This document shows, in pieces, positions 11,911-58,230 of a stretch of 64,000 nt of DNA; the stretch's first letter is position 1; each line of letters starts with the position of its first letter. The notes beneath the pieces were generated by a model. That model ran no database searches, was not told where the DNA came from, and saw nothing but the letters and a program-made list of their open reading frames with translations. The translations under genes were made by a program, and so were the position numbers. Source of the DNA: Cololabis saira (Eukaryota; Chordata; Actinopteri; Beloniformes; Belonidae); contig NC_084599.1 in assembly GCF_033807715.1 (NCBI RefSeq), forward strand, positions 9,435,625 through 9,499,624, in the 5' to 3' direction.

Positions 11911-12307
11911 TTCAAGTTATTCAAGCACGGTGGCTTAGTGGTTAGCACTGTTGCCTCACAGCAAGAAGGTCCCCGGTTCGACTCCCAGGCCCGGCAGGGG
12001 CCTTTCTGTGTGGAGTTTGCATGTTCTCCCCGTGCTTGCGTGGGTTCTCTGCGGGTACTCCGGCTTCCTCCCACAGTCCAAAAACATGCATATTAGGTTA
12101 ATTGATGATTCTAAATTGCCCGTAGGTGTGAGCGTGAGTGTGATTGTGAGCATGGTTTGTGTGTCTATATGTGGCCCTGCGATGGACTGGTGACCTGTCC
12201 AGGGTGTAACCCCTGCCTCTCACCTAAAATGAGCTGGGATAGGCTCCAGCAGACCCCCGTGACCCCGCAAGGGATAAAGCGGGTAAGATAATGAATGAAT
12301 GAATGAA
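11911..12307 (+). mobile_element. tRNA-derived SINE with GAAT tail
   Basis: The head carries a tRNA-like A box (GTGGCTTAGTGGTTAGCAC) and B box (GGTTCGACTCC). The body has the well-known fish phrases GTTTGCATGTTCTCCCCGTG and GGCTTCCTCCCACAGTCC. It ends in a (GAAT)n tail and is flanked by an exact 12-bp duplication TGAAGAAAGTCA at 11899-11910 and 12308-12319. It is V-SINE-like in architecture; the subfamily is not assigned. Confidence 0.9.
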
Positions 12308-12551
12308 TGAAGAAAGTCAATGGAAGAGTGTGTTTTGTGGTTTTGTTGGCAGAACAGAAAATACTTCTACCTTACATAGGAATGATTTGGGCCAGAGTCT
12401 TTAACTATTGATGACAAAACCAATTTAATTGGCCATTATATCTCAGCTGCAGCCATCTGTTCTGTTCACATCCAGATTATGTCACCGCTCTGTCATCATC
12501 TTGATAACCCCACCCAGAAACTTCAAGGATAGACTGATTTAATAGACTCAT

Positions 12552-12917
12552 TTACTTTCTGGACTATAAGCTGCTACTTTTTTATTTTTCTTCACACTTT
12601 TAACTCTGTGGCTTTAACAACGATGCGCCTAATTTATGGATTTTTACGGGCTAACGAGCTTCATGCAACCAATAGATTTAGCCTCGTGGACACCTGCGGC
12701 TTATAGACAAGTGCCGTATATATGTACAAAATCTGTTTTCTTTTTAAATTTACTGGGTGTACAATAAAGCCAAGGCAGCATGTCTCCCTCTGTTTTTTTA
12801 TAGACAGTACTGTGTATTATAAAGTACTCTCATTCACTTTTTACTTTTTTGGGTTTTTCTAAAAACAAAAACGGACAATTTAGACAGGTGTGCTAAATTG
12901 TCCGGAAATTACTGTAG
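12552..12917. mobile_element. Degenerate DNA element with CGGACTATAAGC-type ends
   Basis: The left end TTCTGGACTATAAGCTGC and right end GTCCGGAAATTACTGTAG are imperfect inverted repeats. Inside are GCGGCTTATAGAC-type phrases familiar from a dispersed fish DNA repeat. No clear duplication remains, so boundaries are approximate. Confidence 0.6.
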
Positions 12918-13338
12918 TATCTGAGGTACAACAGGTGGTAAGAAGACCCTTGGATTTGATAGCAATAAGTCTAGATTTCCAGGCTAGCATGGATCAATGG
13001 GCAAAGTCAGTCAAAATGTATGTAAAGAAAGATTAATTTGCATAATAGTTTGAGCTAGTATGAGCTAAGGCCAAACAAATGATCAACCTGTGGTAACTGA
13101 ACGGTGGTTGTGTTCGAGGGGCTTCTCGGCTTGTTCTTTTCACCCATTTGCCAACTTTTGGATAAATCGAGTTCGGGCACAGTCATCTCCTGCCAAAATG
13201 GCACCATCCAGAGGTCTAGTAATAACCTACACTTCTGAAATTCTATAGCCTCTTTTACATCGGTGAATACCCCGCGTTTTACATGCGGATCTAGGGAGTT
13301 GTGTTCCCCTTTTACATTGACCTCCGAGGGTCGTCTTA

Positions 13339-13914
13339 TGGCCCTTTTGCACTAGTCTCGCTTTACCTCGGTTCTACCCGCCACGGCCCCGTTTTGCCCT
13401 TTTGCACTAGGACTGAGACGGGTAGAGCCGCTCCAAGCAGATACATTTTTCTGTAATCATTCTAGCGAGGTTCTATCAGGGCTGAGCAGGGACTATTTCC
13501 GACGTCACCACCCTCCTCGCCTCTGATTGGTTGGGGGGCGGGGCCGTCAAACGTTTAAATCAGGAAGCAGGAGTCAGCGCGAGGCGACTCACGGCTCGCG
13601 GCGATTTTATTATACAGCACAAACGTCTGTTTGGTGATCCAACTCTGAGGTGCAGATGGTCATAAACCTGGTGGCTGTCGAGAAAATTAAAAAAGGGATG
13701 TAGACGGGGTGTTTTTTTCTCAGCCGCTCGCGGCTCCAGCTGATTTCTCATCTGCGCCGACACAAACAAAGGTGCTGCGCAATCGAGTACGTCACAGCAG
13801 CTTCACCCCAACCCCCCCCACTTCTCCCCTGGCTGTGCAAAAACACACGGGTGGAGCCGCGTCGAGCCGCGCCGAGCCGAGCCGGGCTGAAGCGAGACTA
13901 GTGGAAAAGTGGCA
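13339..13914. mobile_element. Palindromic PIF/Harbinger-like MITE
   Basis: Ends TGGCCCTTTTGCACTAGTCT and AGACTAGTGGAAAAGTGGCA are inverted repeats, flanked by TTA at 13336-13338 and 13915-13917. The 576-bp GC-rich interior contains GCCGCG/GAGCCGAG arrays and no transposase. Sequence outside it (13245-13338, 13918-14000) is itself weakly inverted, so it may sit in an older element. Confidence 0.72.
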
Positions 13915-13999
13915 TTAATGTCTAATGTAAACAGGACTAATGTGGGGTAGCGAGTTGTGGGAGGGGTTTGTACATCAAGTTACCTGAGTACAACCCACA

Positions 14000-16900
14000 A
14001 GGGGAGTTTTTAAAAAAAGTATTATTATTATTTTACAAAACAAGGAAACAGCTGATGAGAGTAATAACAACAGGGGGACGTCACAGGTAGGATCTATATT
14101 TGTTGTTAGATGAGTAACTTGGGAGACGAGGGGATCCGTGAGCTACTCAGCCGAGGAGGAAAGCTTGACAAACCGGGTCTTTGCAAGGAACAAAACCCGG
14201 CCAAAAACCGCTCATCCCGATCTTCATCCATCCTCATTTTGAAAACTACACCTCTCTGATGCCGCATATTAACCTACCCTGCTGATGTAGGGATAATACG
14301 TTATTCTCCACGCCCACACAGGTTACGTTATGTTTCGTGGATAATGCCTCCCGACTCGCCTTCTCTCCCCTCAACTCCCCTTCAGGCCCGAGGTGACAAA
14401 TACCACGCCTTGTGTTTTTATTACCAACGCGCATTAAACACGCGTTCATCGTCCAGCGAAATTAGTGGGATCCGATTTAAAACCGCCTCATAAGTCACAT
14501 CACAGCGGGTTTGTCCAGTTCTTTTGATAACATATATCTGAAATACATATCTTTGTTTCTTTTTGCATTTACACCAGTTCAAACACTGAAGTGAACAGTT
14601 GGCATCTGACATTCAAGTAAATTATAATTCAGATCACATCACAACTCAATATTTGTGTCTTTTTTTGATCTTGGGTTCTTTTTTTTTTTTTTACATTGTA
14701 AGACTGTTTCTATTTTCTAACCAACTTGGCAAATGGTCCAACTGTACAAGATGATTCTTTGTTTTGTTTTTTGTTTTCATTGATTACGCAATTTGACACA
14801 TATATCAGCGCTGTGATGATGGATATATGACTTCTGTGTGAGTGAATGTCAAAGTGAATATGGCACAATATTTCCCAGGTGTGATGGGTGTGTTTGCTAC
14901 AATATTGATATCTTTCCATCTATTTTTTAAGGGTGGCAGTCCTATTAAGGTACACAATGTCAAGCGTAACAGTAGTTTATTCACTGGACTGCACTGGCTG
15001 GTTGGTGCATTTTTTTCTAAATCTTCTTTTCTATCACAACAACTGGGAACTTTGAACTATATATCAGAATGTGAAGGTGTTGCAAACTGGTTGTGTGAGA
15101 CTATTGTAAAAAAAACAACTGCCCTGATGAAACATCTCTTTTTTTTAGTTCTTAATTATTATTTTCAATGCCTTTTCTTTTATTAAATAATTCCTATATA
15201 TACAAATTTATTCTCATAAACACTGAACAAACAAATCAGTTCCCAACTGAAGGCAGTTAAACTGGATGGATTGTTCATGTTTTTGGATCTTTGCCATTTT
15301 GTTGCCACTGGCAAAACTTACTTTCCCAGCCTAACAACCTGATCTGTGTGACAAAAGATTCACATAAGTCAAGCAAAAGAAAAAGAAAAAAAGTTGAATC
15401 ATATCGTGGGAAAGCATCGATAATTTTCTGGGAGTCTGAATAATACGACAGTATATATGATTCAGTGAATAGGCTACATGGAAATACAGGTTTTACTGGT
15501 CACATATGAAGGTAGTTCTTAACGGTTTATCTGCACTGATGTTATGGAAGAGCAGGAATTGGCTCTGGAAAATATTCCATGCTCCAGGAAGCAACTTTTT
15601 AGTAGAGTTTAAACATGATTTGATTCATTTTGTTGCTCAGTATGGACTGGCATTTTTCACCCTGCCTCTTAACAGGTTCTCCAACTTCACCCCGGCATAT
15701 TCTTAGTTAAAACATATAGGTCTCCCTACTGGGATATTATGAACAATAAGTTGCTGGGCAGTTTAGTGCATAGACTGTAAATTATCGCCTTTCACACACT
15801 TCATTGGACACTGGCAGTTTTGACTCATCTGGATTTCCCCTGCATTAGTCACCAACTGGAATATACACACAGACCCACACAAGTATGCCCGCATAGCCCC
15901 CTCGCAGGGCGAGAGTGATGGGCCGCAGTGCGGTGTATATGACAGACACTGATAATACAACTCTCCATAGTGCAGGAAACATTGGGGCTACTTCATCAGC
16001 TGCTCCGCCAACTGCTCTTTGGCATCCCGTATGAAAACTCTTGACATTAATAAAGCTGTGCGAATGGCGCTGCATAATACCTTCAGGACAACGAACACTA
16101 GAGAGTGAATTAAGAGATATTGGGCTCTGCGATCACACGGGCTGCTTTCCATCGTTGGTTTTGACTACAGATACAAATGCAGCTTAAATTTGGCTTATCG
16201 CTCTCCAACCAAAGCCTTGTGAGAATAAAAACCACACTGGACACATGTGTGCTGCTACGGACGACCGAACCAGAGATCTCAGTGACGTAGCCGTCAACTC
16301 ATAAACACACACATGCATCTCAAATGAAGTAAGAGGGGTTCAGTGACCGGCTCACCAACGCCCAAGCCTTAGAGTAATTAATGATGTAAGGGTTTCAGAT
16401 GGCATTGTAAATATCAAATTTAATGACATCTTGAGGTCAGTTTGTCCTTGTTGTGTTGAGAGATGGATGCAGTCAAACGGGGGAAGAGCGCGTGTAAAAA
16501 GGGTTATTGGAGTATTTTGTTGTAAAGATAAGATAATAATCGCCGTGACATTTTACAAGTGGGTTTTTACTGTGGACACATTTGTCAAAGCAAAGACTGA
16601 TGCTTATTTTTTCAACAGGGAAGCTGGGCAGGCTGATTAACAACGACTGGTATTTTTGGCATTGACCACAGAGCATATTTACTACAACATTCAGACAGCT
16701 GTTGATTTACAACCCCAGTTCAGAAAAAACATAGAACATAAGAATTTTAAAAAGTAAAAGTCAATGCAGGGAATTTTAATATTTTTTCTCAGTTTTGCTC
16801 ATCAAATTTTTTTATTTCAGGCCTGCACGTTGCAAAAAAGATGTTATATGGGCAGTGTGTTGCTCTGTAGTTATGTTGAATTATGTCCAATGTGTTAATA

Positions 16901-18600
16901 TCAACATTTGACTGTTGTAATAATTTTGCGAAAAAGCAGAATCTATCAAAGGCTGTGTGTTACGTAAAAGCACAGGCAGGAGAATAATGTCCTCAATAAC
17001 TGATATAATCATATGTACAAAGGATTATCCTCTACAGCATACATTGACATACATTCACAAATGCCCCTCAAATCTTTTCTATGCATCAAAAAGATGACAT
17101 GCGTTAATCCTGTCCAGATGCCACTGTGACATCTCTGAGCTGGGAGGCATTTGGGACGGACATCTCTCAGATGTAATATATATATTGTGGTCATACAGAT
17201 GTGCGTGCCCTATCTTTATTAAAAGAAATAAGCTCCGTGTGCAGCAAGCCAAAGACGAAAAGGAGCAATCCAGCAAAAGTCACGGTCTTTGTTTGTGTGG
17301 GGCTGTATCACTGCATCACCGCCAGTGACTAAGGTATTTTATATAATAGTAACATTAATGCTAGACATTGAGATTTTTAGCCTGAAATGATATGTTTTTC
17401 AGGAATGTCTGTGGATTTTTCAACTGCAAAAAAGGGAGATACAATCTCCACACAATGTAAAGGCATGATTGTAGAAGCAGAGGGCATGGGCACTGGAGTG
17501 GCCTGCTGGCAGTCCAAACCTGCTCCAATAAAAATGGGTGGAGAATATGAATAGAAGAAATGCAACAATGATGAATTTGAACTGGTTCACACCTTTAGAT
17601 GTGTTTACAGGATGAATGGAACCATTTAACCACTCCTTAGTGCCAGTAATACCTTTGTAGTGCTGCAGAAAAGAATGGCAACATGATAAAGTGATAAGAG
17701 CGTCACTCGTCTCACTTTTTTGTGTTGAAGGGCAAAAATGCAAAAGCGGAAATGTAATGAAGTTTATGAAAACAATATGAAACATCCTGGGCTTATTCTA
17801 TTTGCAAATAAAGGATGTTGAAAAAATGTTAGAATCTGTAAATATCTTTTCATTTGAAACATTTTTTGGGCGCAATGGTAAAGTATTTTCTGCATTTTTT
17901 GTCTTCTCTTTGGGAAATGTTGGACTTTACCAAAAAACTAAATCTGAGAAATCTGAAAATTTGAACTCCTGTTCTAATATTCTGGCATCTGATTTCAAGC
18001 ATTCGTCCCTTTGCTTTTCTGAAACAAGTATAGCAACAGCAATGTAATCTAGTCACACTGATTTATATTCAGAACTGTTATGCATGACAACGTCCTTTTT
18101 GGTTCTCCTGTCTGGTCGACTTTAAAATAACTAATAACTGACGTTTAAATAAATGACGTGTTCATTGTGCCCAGAAGATGAGTCCTAACAATTATTGTAA
18201 TTCCCTGACTTGTATGTCTACAAAACTAGTGGCAGAGTTTTTCACATCTGGGTTAATATTTGATTGGTTGATAAAGCTTGTGTACAGAAATCTGTAGTTC
18301 CTTGATAACTTGGAGAGATTTTCCATTTTTAATTAAATATCCCCACGGCCGTTGGATACACTGCTATAAAGATGATTGGATCCTGGAGATGTCTCTTCTG
18401 GGATGACTTTTTCCTATGAAGTTAGTGATGACTCATTTTTCTTTCTCATTGCTTAATAGCTTTTAAGTTGCTGTGCACCGGATTTAAGGTAGTTTGACTG
18501 TCTCATCGTCTCTCATAACACATTTTCAAATGTGTTACAAGAATAACATTGTGTAGGCTGGGCCTACGCCCAGTCTACACAAAGTGAAGATGGTGAGTTA
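14000..18600. other. Intergenic stretch, nothing recognised
   Basis: About 4.6 kb of AT-rich unique-looking DNA. No exon pair, terminal repeat or long simple repeat is visible. Open frames here are short and unlike each other on the two strands. Confidence 0.55.
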
Positions 18601-18809
18601 CCAGCAGTGCAAGAGCCACGTTACCATTCAACTGTCCATTTGCTAGCAATGTAAAGTTGTGCCACATAAAAACAGAGAGAAAGTACATATTGGCCAGTCC
18701 TGCCATACTCATGCACATAGTCTGTAAATGCAGAGGTTTAGAGCTAAACATTTGTCGGACACCCTGCTTCTATTTTCTTTCTGTCGCTCGCTTTGAAAGC
18801 CGGTTGAAA

Positions 18810-18945
18810 GTGCTGTATGAAACGCTCATGGATGAGGAACGGCTGATCCAGTTAGTTGAAATGAGAAGTTATCTCTATGATTCCTCCTCATTTCACTACA
18901 AAAACCTCAATAAAGTGGCAGCTGCTGGAGGGAGATGGACAGAGA
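18810..18945 (+). pseudogene. MADF-domain coding fragment
   Basis: The open frame contains MDEERLIQLVEMRSYLYDSS followed by FHYKNLNKVAAAGGRWTE. This has the pattern of the first helices of a MADF (Myb/SANT-like) domain, including the LYDSSS-like and W-x-E signatures. Such domains are common in the accessory protein of PIF/Harbinger transposons and in host regulators derived from them. It runs straight into sequence of the TTAA element family with no donor site, so it is likely a captured or chimeric relic. Function is not inferred. Confidence 0.55.
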
Positions 18946-19246
18946 GCGTCCGATGTCACGCAGTGCTACGATAGTCGGACGCTCATGCAGTTACACGGTT
19001 TTATAGTTGTGGGCGTGGTTTCACGCATCGGAGGCCAAACCTCTGCTCCCGTCGTGACATCACGACAGGAGCAGAATCTGAACGGCTCGTAGATCCACAT
19101 CACACTGGACGGCTCATCCAGGCGACTGTACAGACACTGCAGAATTTGGTTGCTTTCCTCCTTCTCTGAGTTGGCAGGCTGAGGGGAGACCACTTTATAT
19201 ATGTTAAAGCAAGAAAAAAACGTGTTTTTCATAATAGGTCCCCTTT
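18930..19246. mobile_element. 5'-truncated TTAA-target transposon copy
   Basis: The right end ...TTTTCATAATAGGTCCCCT followed by TTTAA, and the preceding 300 bp, match the right half of the element at 7750-9459, including GACAGAGAGC and CGATAGTCGGACGCTCA. The left terminus is missing. Confidence 0.78.
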
Positions 19247-19784
19247 AAATCAGTTTAAGATCCTAGTTTTTGTTTGTTTATTGTAATATTTTTCTCTGAA
19301 TCCATGTTTGTGTTCAGCACTTTGGTCAAATGTGTTGTTTTTAAAGTGCTTTATGAATAAAGTTGAGTCGAGTTGAGTCGTTCTTCACACAGTTGCTCGG
19401 GAAGTGGATGGGAACCCGAGTCAAAGTTAGTTGTGGCTACCAGCCCCCTCAACCAATCCCCGGTAAAATATGTGCAGAGCTGGACATTTACAGCACAATA
19501 TGCCATTTTAGATGTTTTGATTTACCCAAGGCTGATTACTTTGCTTAACTTTGCAGCATTAAGGAATCACGTACTGATGAGTATGTGATGACAGCTCGCC
19601 ATTGGCTGAGCCGACTGTCAATCAATGATGTTAGAAATGATTGTATTGCTTTGTATTCATTCTGCTGATATGGTGCAATTCATTACTAATTATTAAATGA
19701 ATTCACTATTAGTTTAATTTGGAAAGGGATGACTTCAGAGCTAGCGCTAACCACCACAAAGCAGATCTGAAGTTATACTTAAAC

Positions 19785-19880
19785 TTAAACTTTATTTATT
19801 TATTTATATAGCACTTTTCATACAGGTAGAGTGCAACACAAAGTGCTTTACATCAATAAGTAAAAAGAAACAATCTCCCT
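19785..19880. repeat. LINE/SINE 3'-end-like repeat fragment
   Basis: The phrase TTTATTTATTTATATAGCAC followed by AAAGTGCTTTACATCAATA is a common 3'-end signature of fish retroposons. It is a short fragment and no duplication is visible. Confidence 0.5.
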
Positions 19881-19899
19881 TATAGTACTGCAGAACTTC

Positions 19900-21144
19900 A
19901 GATCTACTGTTAGCTCTCTAATGCTCGATCAGAAATTATGAAAATATTTTTACTGTGAGCTACATAATACTAGATTTAAAGTTATACCTTTACGTCTCCA
20001 TGACTTTACATCAGTAGATCCATTATCACAGATAAACCCTCAACACTAGCGGCAATAACATTTGTAGTGTGAACTAGTTATTTTACAGTAACTCTTCACT
20101 AAATGGTATTTCCTTCTCAAATGCCAAACACGTACATCATTTGAGTAATTTGGTGAAAGGTTTTCTCATTTGTGTGTAGAATTTAGCAAAAATAGCCAAT
20201 GTTGCAAAAAATGTACTTAAGGATTCAGAAAAAACTGTAACACTGTTTTGAGGGTAGAGTGTGCTTTTGCACGAGAAGTGTAGGATTTTGCATTTTGTGT
20301 GTGAGTTTTTTAATTTGGGTTTAAAGTTTTGAGAAAGTGAGGTAGTCTATCAGGAAATGTGTTTAAACAATTGTGAAAAACTGTATGAGCATCCCTAAAC
20401 ACACTGGTTAAAATGTGTTTAGGCATAAACTCCATAAAACAGATGAACATTGAGGATTTCCTGATCTTCTTTTGTAAGGAGCTGACAGCTACAGATGTCC
20501 AACTCGGGGCCCTGTGACACTGATACTCGACAGTCATCGGCTCACCTGCATTTGGGAGGCGGGTCTCACTGACAGGTCAATTACTCACTGGTTTGAAGAA
20601 AATAAACTGCAGAGTCTTGGCAGAAGGGGATGTAAGAGCTACTCCTACCCACGTCTTTTCTCTAGAGAAGGAACGAGTTGATTAGTCAGGATTTCAACAA
20701 ATCAAAAGTTTGACAAAAGTGTTTTCATCTATTCGGATGGACATTAACTCTTTTTAAAAGGCTATAATAGAAATACCTGAAGCAAGTGTAAAATGAATTT
20801 TGCAAAATGAATGACCTCTGCTTCATATTTCCTCCCTTTCCATCAACTATTTCAAACCCATTATTACATCAAAATGTAACAGCAAAAGACAAGAGTGCAC
20901 ATCGCAGCGCGGAAATACAGTAGCAGATTCAACAATGTAAAAAATGGCTCAAATACAAAATGCATTTCCTCAAACTTTTATAACGTCGGGAAAAAGACAT
21001 TTACGTTGCAACATCTTGACACGTGAGATAAATGTGTCAACAAATAGTGAACAGGAATGCACGACAGTTTACTTGGAAATACTTGATTGACCAATATCGT
21101 TGGTCTTTCTGCAACTTGTAACGAATCTTCTCAGGATAAAAAAG
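19900..21144. other. Intergenic stretch, nothing recognised
   Basis: Unique-looking AT-rich sequence with no coding or repeat structure that I can support. Confidence 0.5.
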
Positions 21145-21146
21145 TA

Positions 21147-22684
21147 CAGGACTGTCTCAGAAAATTAGAATATTGAGATAAAGTCCTTTATTTTCTGTAA
21201 TGCAAAAATGTCATACATTCTGGATTCATTACAAATCAACTGAAAAATTGCAAGCCTTTTTATTATTTTAATATTGCTGACCATGGCTTACAGCTTAAAA
21301 GGAACCCTGGCTATTAAGACATGTAGGTCTTAAAAGATAAATGTTGGTATCAATTATAACAATATGATATAAAAAACCTTGTTGATGTCTTCGTTTTTAT
21401 AAAATTTGAAAATATAATTTAACTCGTAGGTCGCCATTGTTGTTTACATTCTGGGTAGTGACGTCAGACGGTGGCTCCTGCTAGCCCCCGTACACTGTTT
21501 TGACACCCAGAAACAGATGAAAACACAGCTAAACAGGTGACGGTGCACCAGAAACACAGATCAAAACACAGCCAAACATTAAGGTGACGGCGCACCTACA
21601 AAAAAGTAAAAAAAAAAAAAAAAAAAAGTACAGCACCATAAAGCATGAACTATAAAAACACCATAAAACTCAGATAGACTAACAGACCACACGTTTCAAC
21701 TAGCAGATAGCCGATGCTACAATAAAAACCCCAGCCAGATCTGGCGTCATTAAATTAAATAAAGATGTTCTTGCCTATTTGACGCGAAGTCTGCGCCTCC
21801 CGTTTCATCAAACTCCCGGGCCAGTCCGCTAAGCCTCTGGTCTGTCATCAAACGGTGGACCCAGCACCGAGGCCGGTTTTAGGGGGGGAGAGGGGTGGGC
21901 TATGCCCACCCAAACGTGCATATTGCCCACCGGCGTCTCGGCGGCCAGAGCGGAGAGCGGATGGCGGTGCGCTGCAGGCTCATAGAGCCACGGCTACGCC
22001 GTCTACGGCTACGTCTACGGCTGCGTAGACGGCGTACCCTACGCCGTCTACGCAGGAGCCTACGCCGTTGACGCCGTAGGCTAATGCACTGGTAAGATGC
22101 GCACGACATTGATCATTTTTGCAGATCTCCCGTGCATCACAGAACTTTGATCCAGTTTGCCTGAACCGAGACGTCTTATGGGCTCCCTCGTCAGCCTCCA
22201 CGACCGGGAGATGCTGCTCATCTATGTTTTAGATACCTGTCCCAGTTAAACTAACGCGGCTTATCGTAGACCGCTCTACGTCATCGCCCCCAGAATGCAT
22301 TGCGCAGGTAAAACATGGCGCCTCCCGCAGGTCAAAATATGTGATAAACATTGTAGATTTTTAAAGCAATTAGATTATTTTATGTGTTTCTAACAACATA
22401 TTTTAGTATAAGAGAACAATTGTGGCTAATTAGGGACTACAAGTCTTAATAACCAGGGTTCCTTTTAAGAAAACTCAAATATCCTATCTAAAAAAATTTG
22501 AATATTCTGGGAATCTTAATCTTAAACTGTAAGCCATAATCAGCAATATTAAAATAATAAAAGGCTTGCAATATTTCAGTTGATTTGTAATGAATCCAGA
22601 ATGTATGACATTTTTGTTTTTTTAATTGCATTACAGAAAATAAAGAACTTTATCACAATATTCAAATTTTCTGAAACAGTCCTG
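21147..22684. mobile_element. Palindromic Tc1/mariner-like MITE split by a nested element
   Basis: The two arms of the same palindromic family as 2790-3067 lie at 21147-21298 and 22465-22684, with TA at both outer flanks. The arms are separated by a 1.17-kb insertion exactly at a TTAA (see 21299-22464). Removing the insertion restores a normal-sized element, so the MITE is older. Confidence 0.88.
21299..22464. mobile_element. TTAA-target DNA element inserted in a MITE
   Basis: Ends AAGGAACCCTGGCTATTAAG and CTTAATAACCAGGGTTCCTT are inverted repeats of about 22 bp, flanked by TTAA at 21295-21298 and 22465-22468. The ends differ from those of the AGGGGACC family, so it is a distinct TTAA-specific family. 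The interior has an A18 run near 21608 and a GC-rich tangle of CTACGCCGT/ACGGCGTAG palindromes at 21960-22085. There is no transposase; the Arg-rich frame over the tangle is an artefact. Confidence 0.85.
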
Positions 22685-22689
22685 TATAT

Positions 22690-23764
22690 GTATTTATGTA
22701 TGTTAAAAAATGTTAAAACTATTTAATGTTGAGCAGCTGTGAAACCACAAACGTTGCGTTTCCTTCCTCACAGGTCCACAGCTGGAAGTCAGAGGGGGGA
22801 GCGTGGCTGTACATCTTTATTAAAAAAGTACACAAGAGCAGCTTAGAGGTTTGTGTTCCCTGGATACACCACATCTATTTATTATCATTCCTCCGCCGTG
22901 ACCCTACCTTTTTATTTTAGCATGCTGAGTCATCTTCTGCTCATCTCTGAAACCCACATAAGACCTCTGGTTTACATTACCATACAGCTCAGATGGGAGG
23001 ACGCTTGAACTGGAAGTGTGTGTTAAGAGGTGGCATGATATCGGTGCGTGCTTAAATAAGAGTTGATGTAGGCTACTGTAAAAGTAAACGAGCGCTGTCT
23101 GGGGTCCGTTATATATCTGTTCCAGGTCAGAGAAGATCCCCCCCCCCCCCCACCCCGTTAATGACCACAACCACCATCACCAGACCTGTTAAGTAAGTTG
23201 CGGCTCAGTAGCATGTTTCACGGCTGAATTAGCAGCTGGTGTTCAGAGTTTCTGCATGCCCACGGGCCTTCGTGAGAAGATTGACACGACAGAAATCAGT
23301 TATTAAAGAGCGCTCCAGAATCTGGTTGGAAATGTCCGAGCAGGGGCATGCGGGGGAGGGTACGGGGGAACTTTTCAGGATATGGGCGAGCTGTGTGTCC
23401 GTGTGTGTGTTGGGTGGGGTTGAAGGGTTTGCAGGGGTCAACTGTAGTTGCTTGATATCTATATCCTAGCAACAGAGAGCGACTGATATCGTGTACGACC
23501 CTGGCAGGGGATTGGTCAGAGAGCCGGCCCAAGCCCCTCCTGTTTGTAGGGGTCGCCTAAGAAAAAATACCTAAATTCAAAACATCTCTCAACCTCTATT
23601 CACTCTGCACTGTACCCTCTGGCACTTTAACCCAGGCCTGTTTGTTTATTCATCCGGATATATGTACAGATATTTCTTTTTCTTTAACCGTATTTAGTTT
23701 TGCAGCTCAAGCACGTTTATTGATGACACAGCGATCGTCTTGAAGTGAAGTTTGGCATGACAAC
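22690..23764 (+). promoter_or_regulatory. Region upstream of the TAp63 first coding exon
   Basis: About 1 kb of non-repetitive sequence precedes the TA start codon, apart from a C-run near 23142. It should contain the distal (TA) promoter and 5' UTR. I see no convincing TATA box at a typical distance, and no start site can be fixed from sequence alone. Placement is inferred from gene structure. Confidence 0.4.
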
Positions 23765-58112
<34,348 letters not shown>

Positions 58113-58220
58113 GGACGAGCCCCGGGCCGCGCGCCCAAGTCCCCGACCATCATTTCACGCCCCCGTGCCCCGACCCCAACCTCAACCTCAACCTTTACCC
58201 CGACCCCAATCCTCCCGATG

Positions 58221-58230
58221 AAACATTTCA
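58221..58230 (+). promoter_or_regulatory. tp63: Candidate miR-203 target site
   Basis: AAACATTTCA is complementary to miR-203 nucleotides 2-11, which includes the whole seed (CATTTCA). miR-203 is the established skin microRNA that represses p63 in mammals. Weaker seed-type matches are ATTTCAA at 58437-58443 and ATTTCA at 58773-58778. The match is seen; function is inferred. Confidence 0.6.

Noticed and set aside
11926..12000. tRNA gene (A and B boxes visible)
   Set aside because: It is the tRNA-like head of a SINE with target duplication and GAAT tail; no cloverleaf is maintained.
21900..22109. Arg-rich small basic protein
   Set aside because: Reading of CTACGCCGT palindromic repeats inside a TTAA element.
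1..23700. A host gene upstream of tp63 (such as tprg1, the mammalian neighbour)
   Set aside because: I looked for recognisable neighbour motifs and found none; only transposon coding relics occur.
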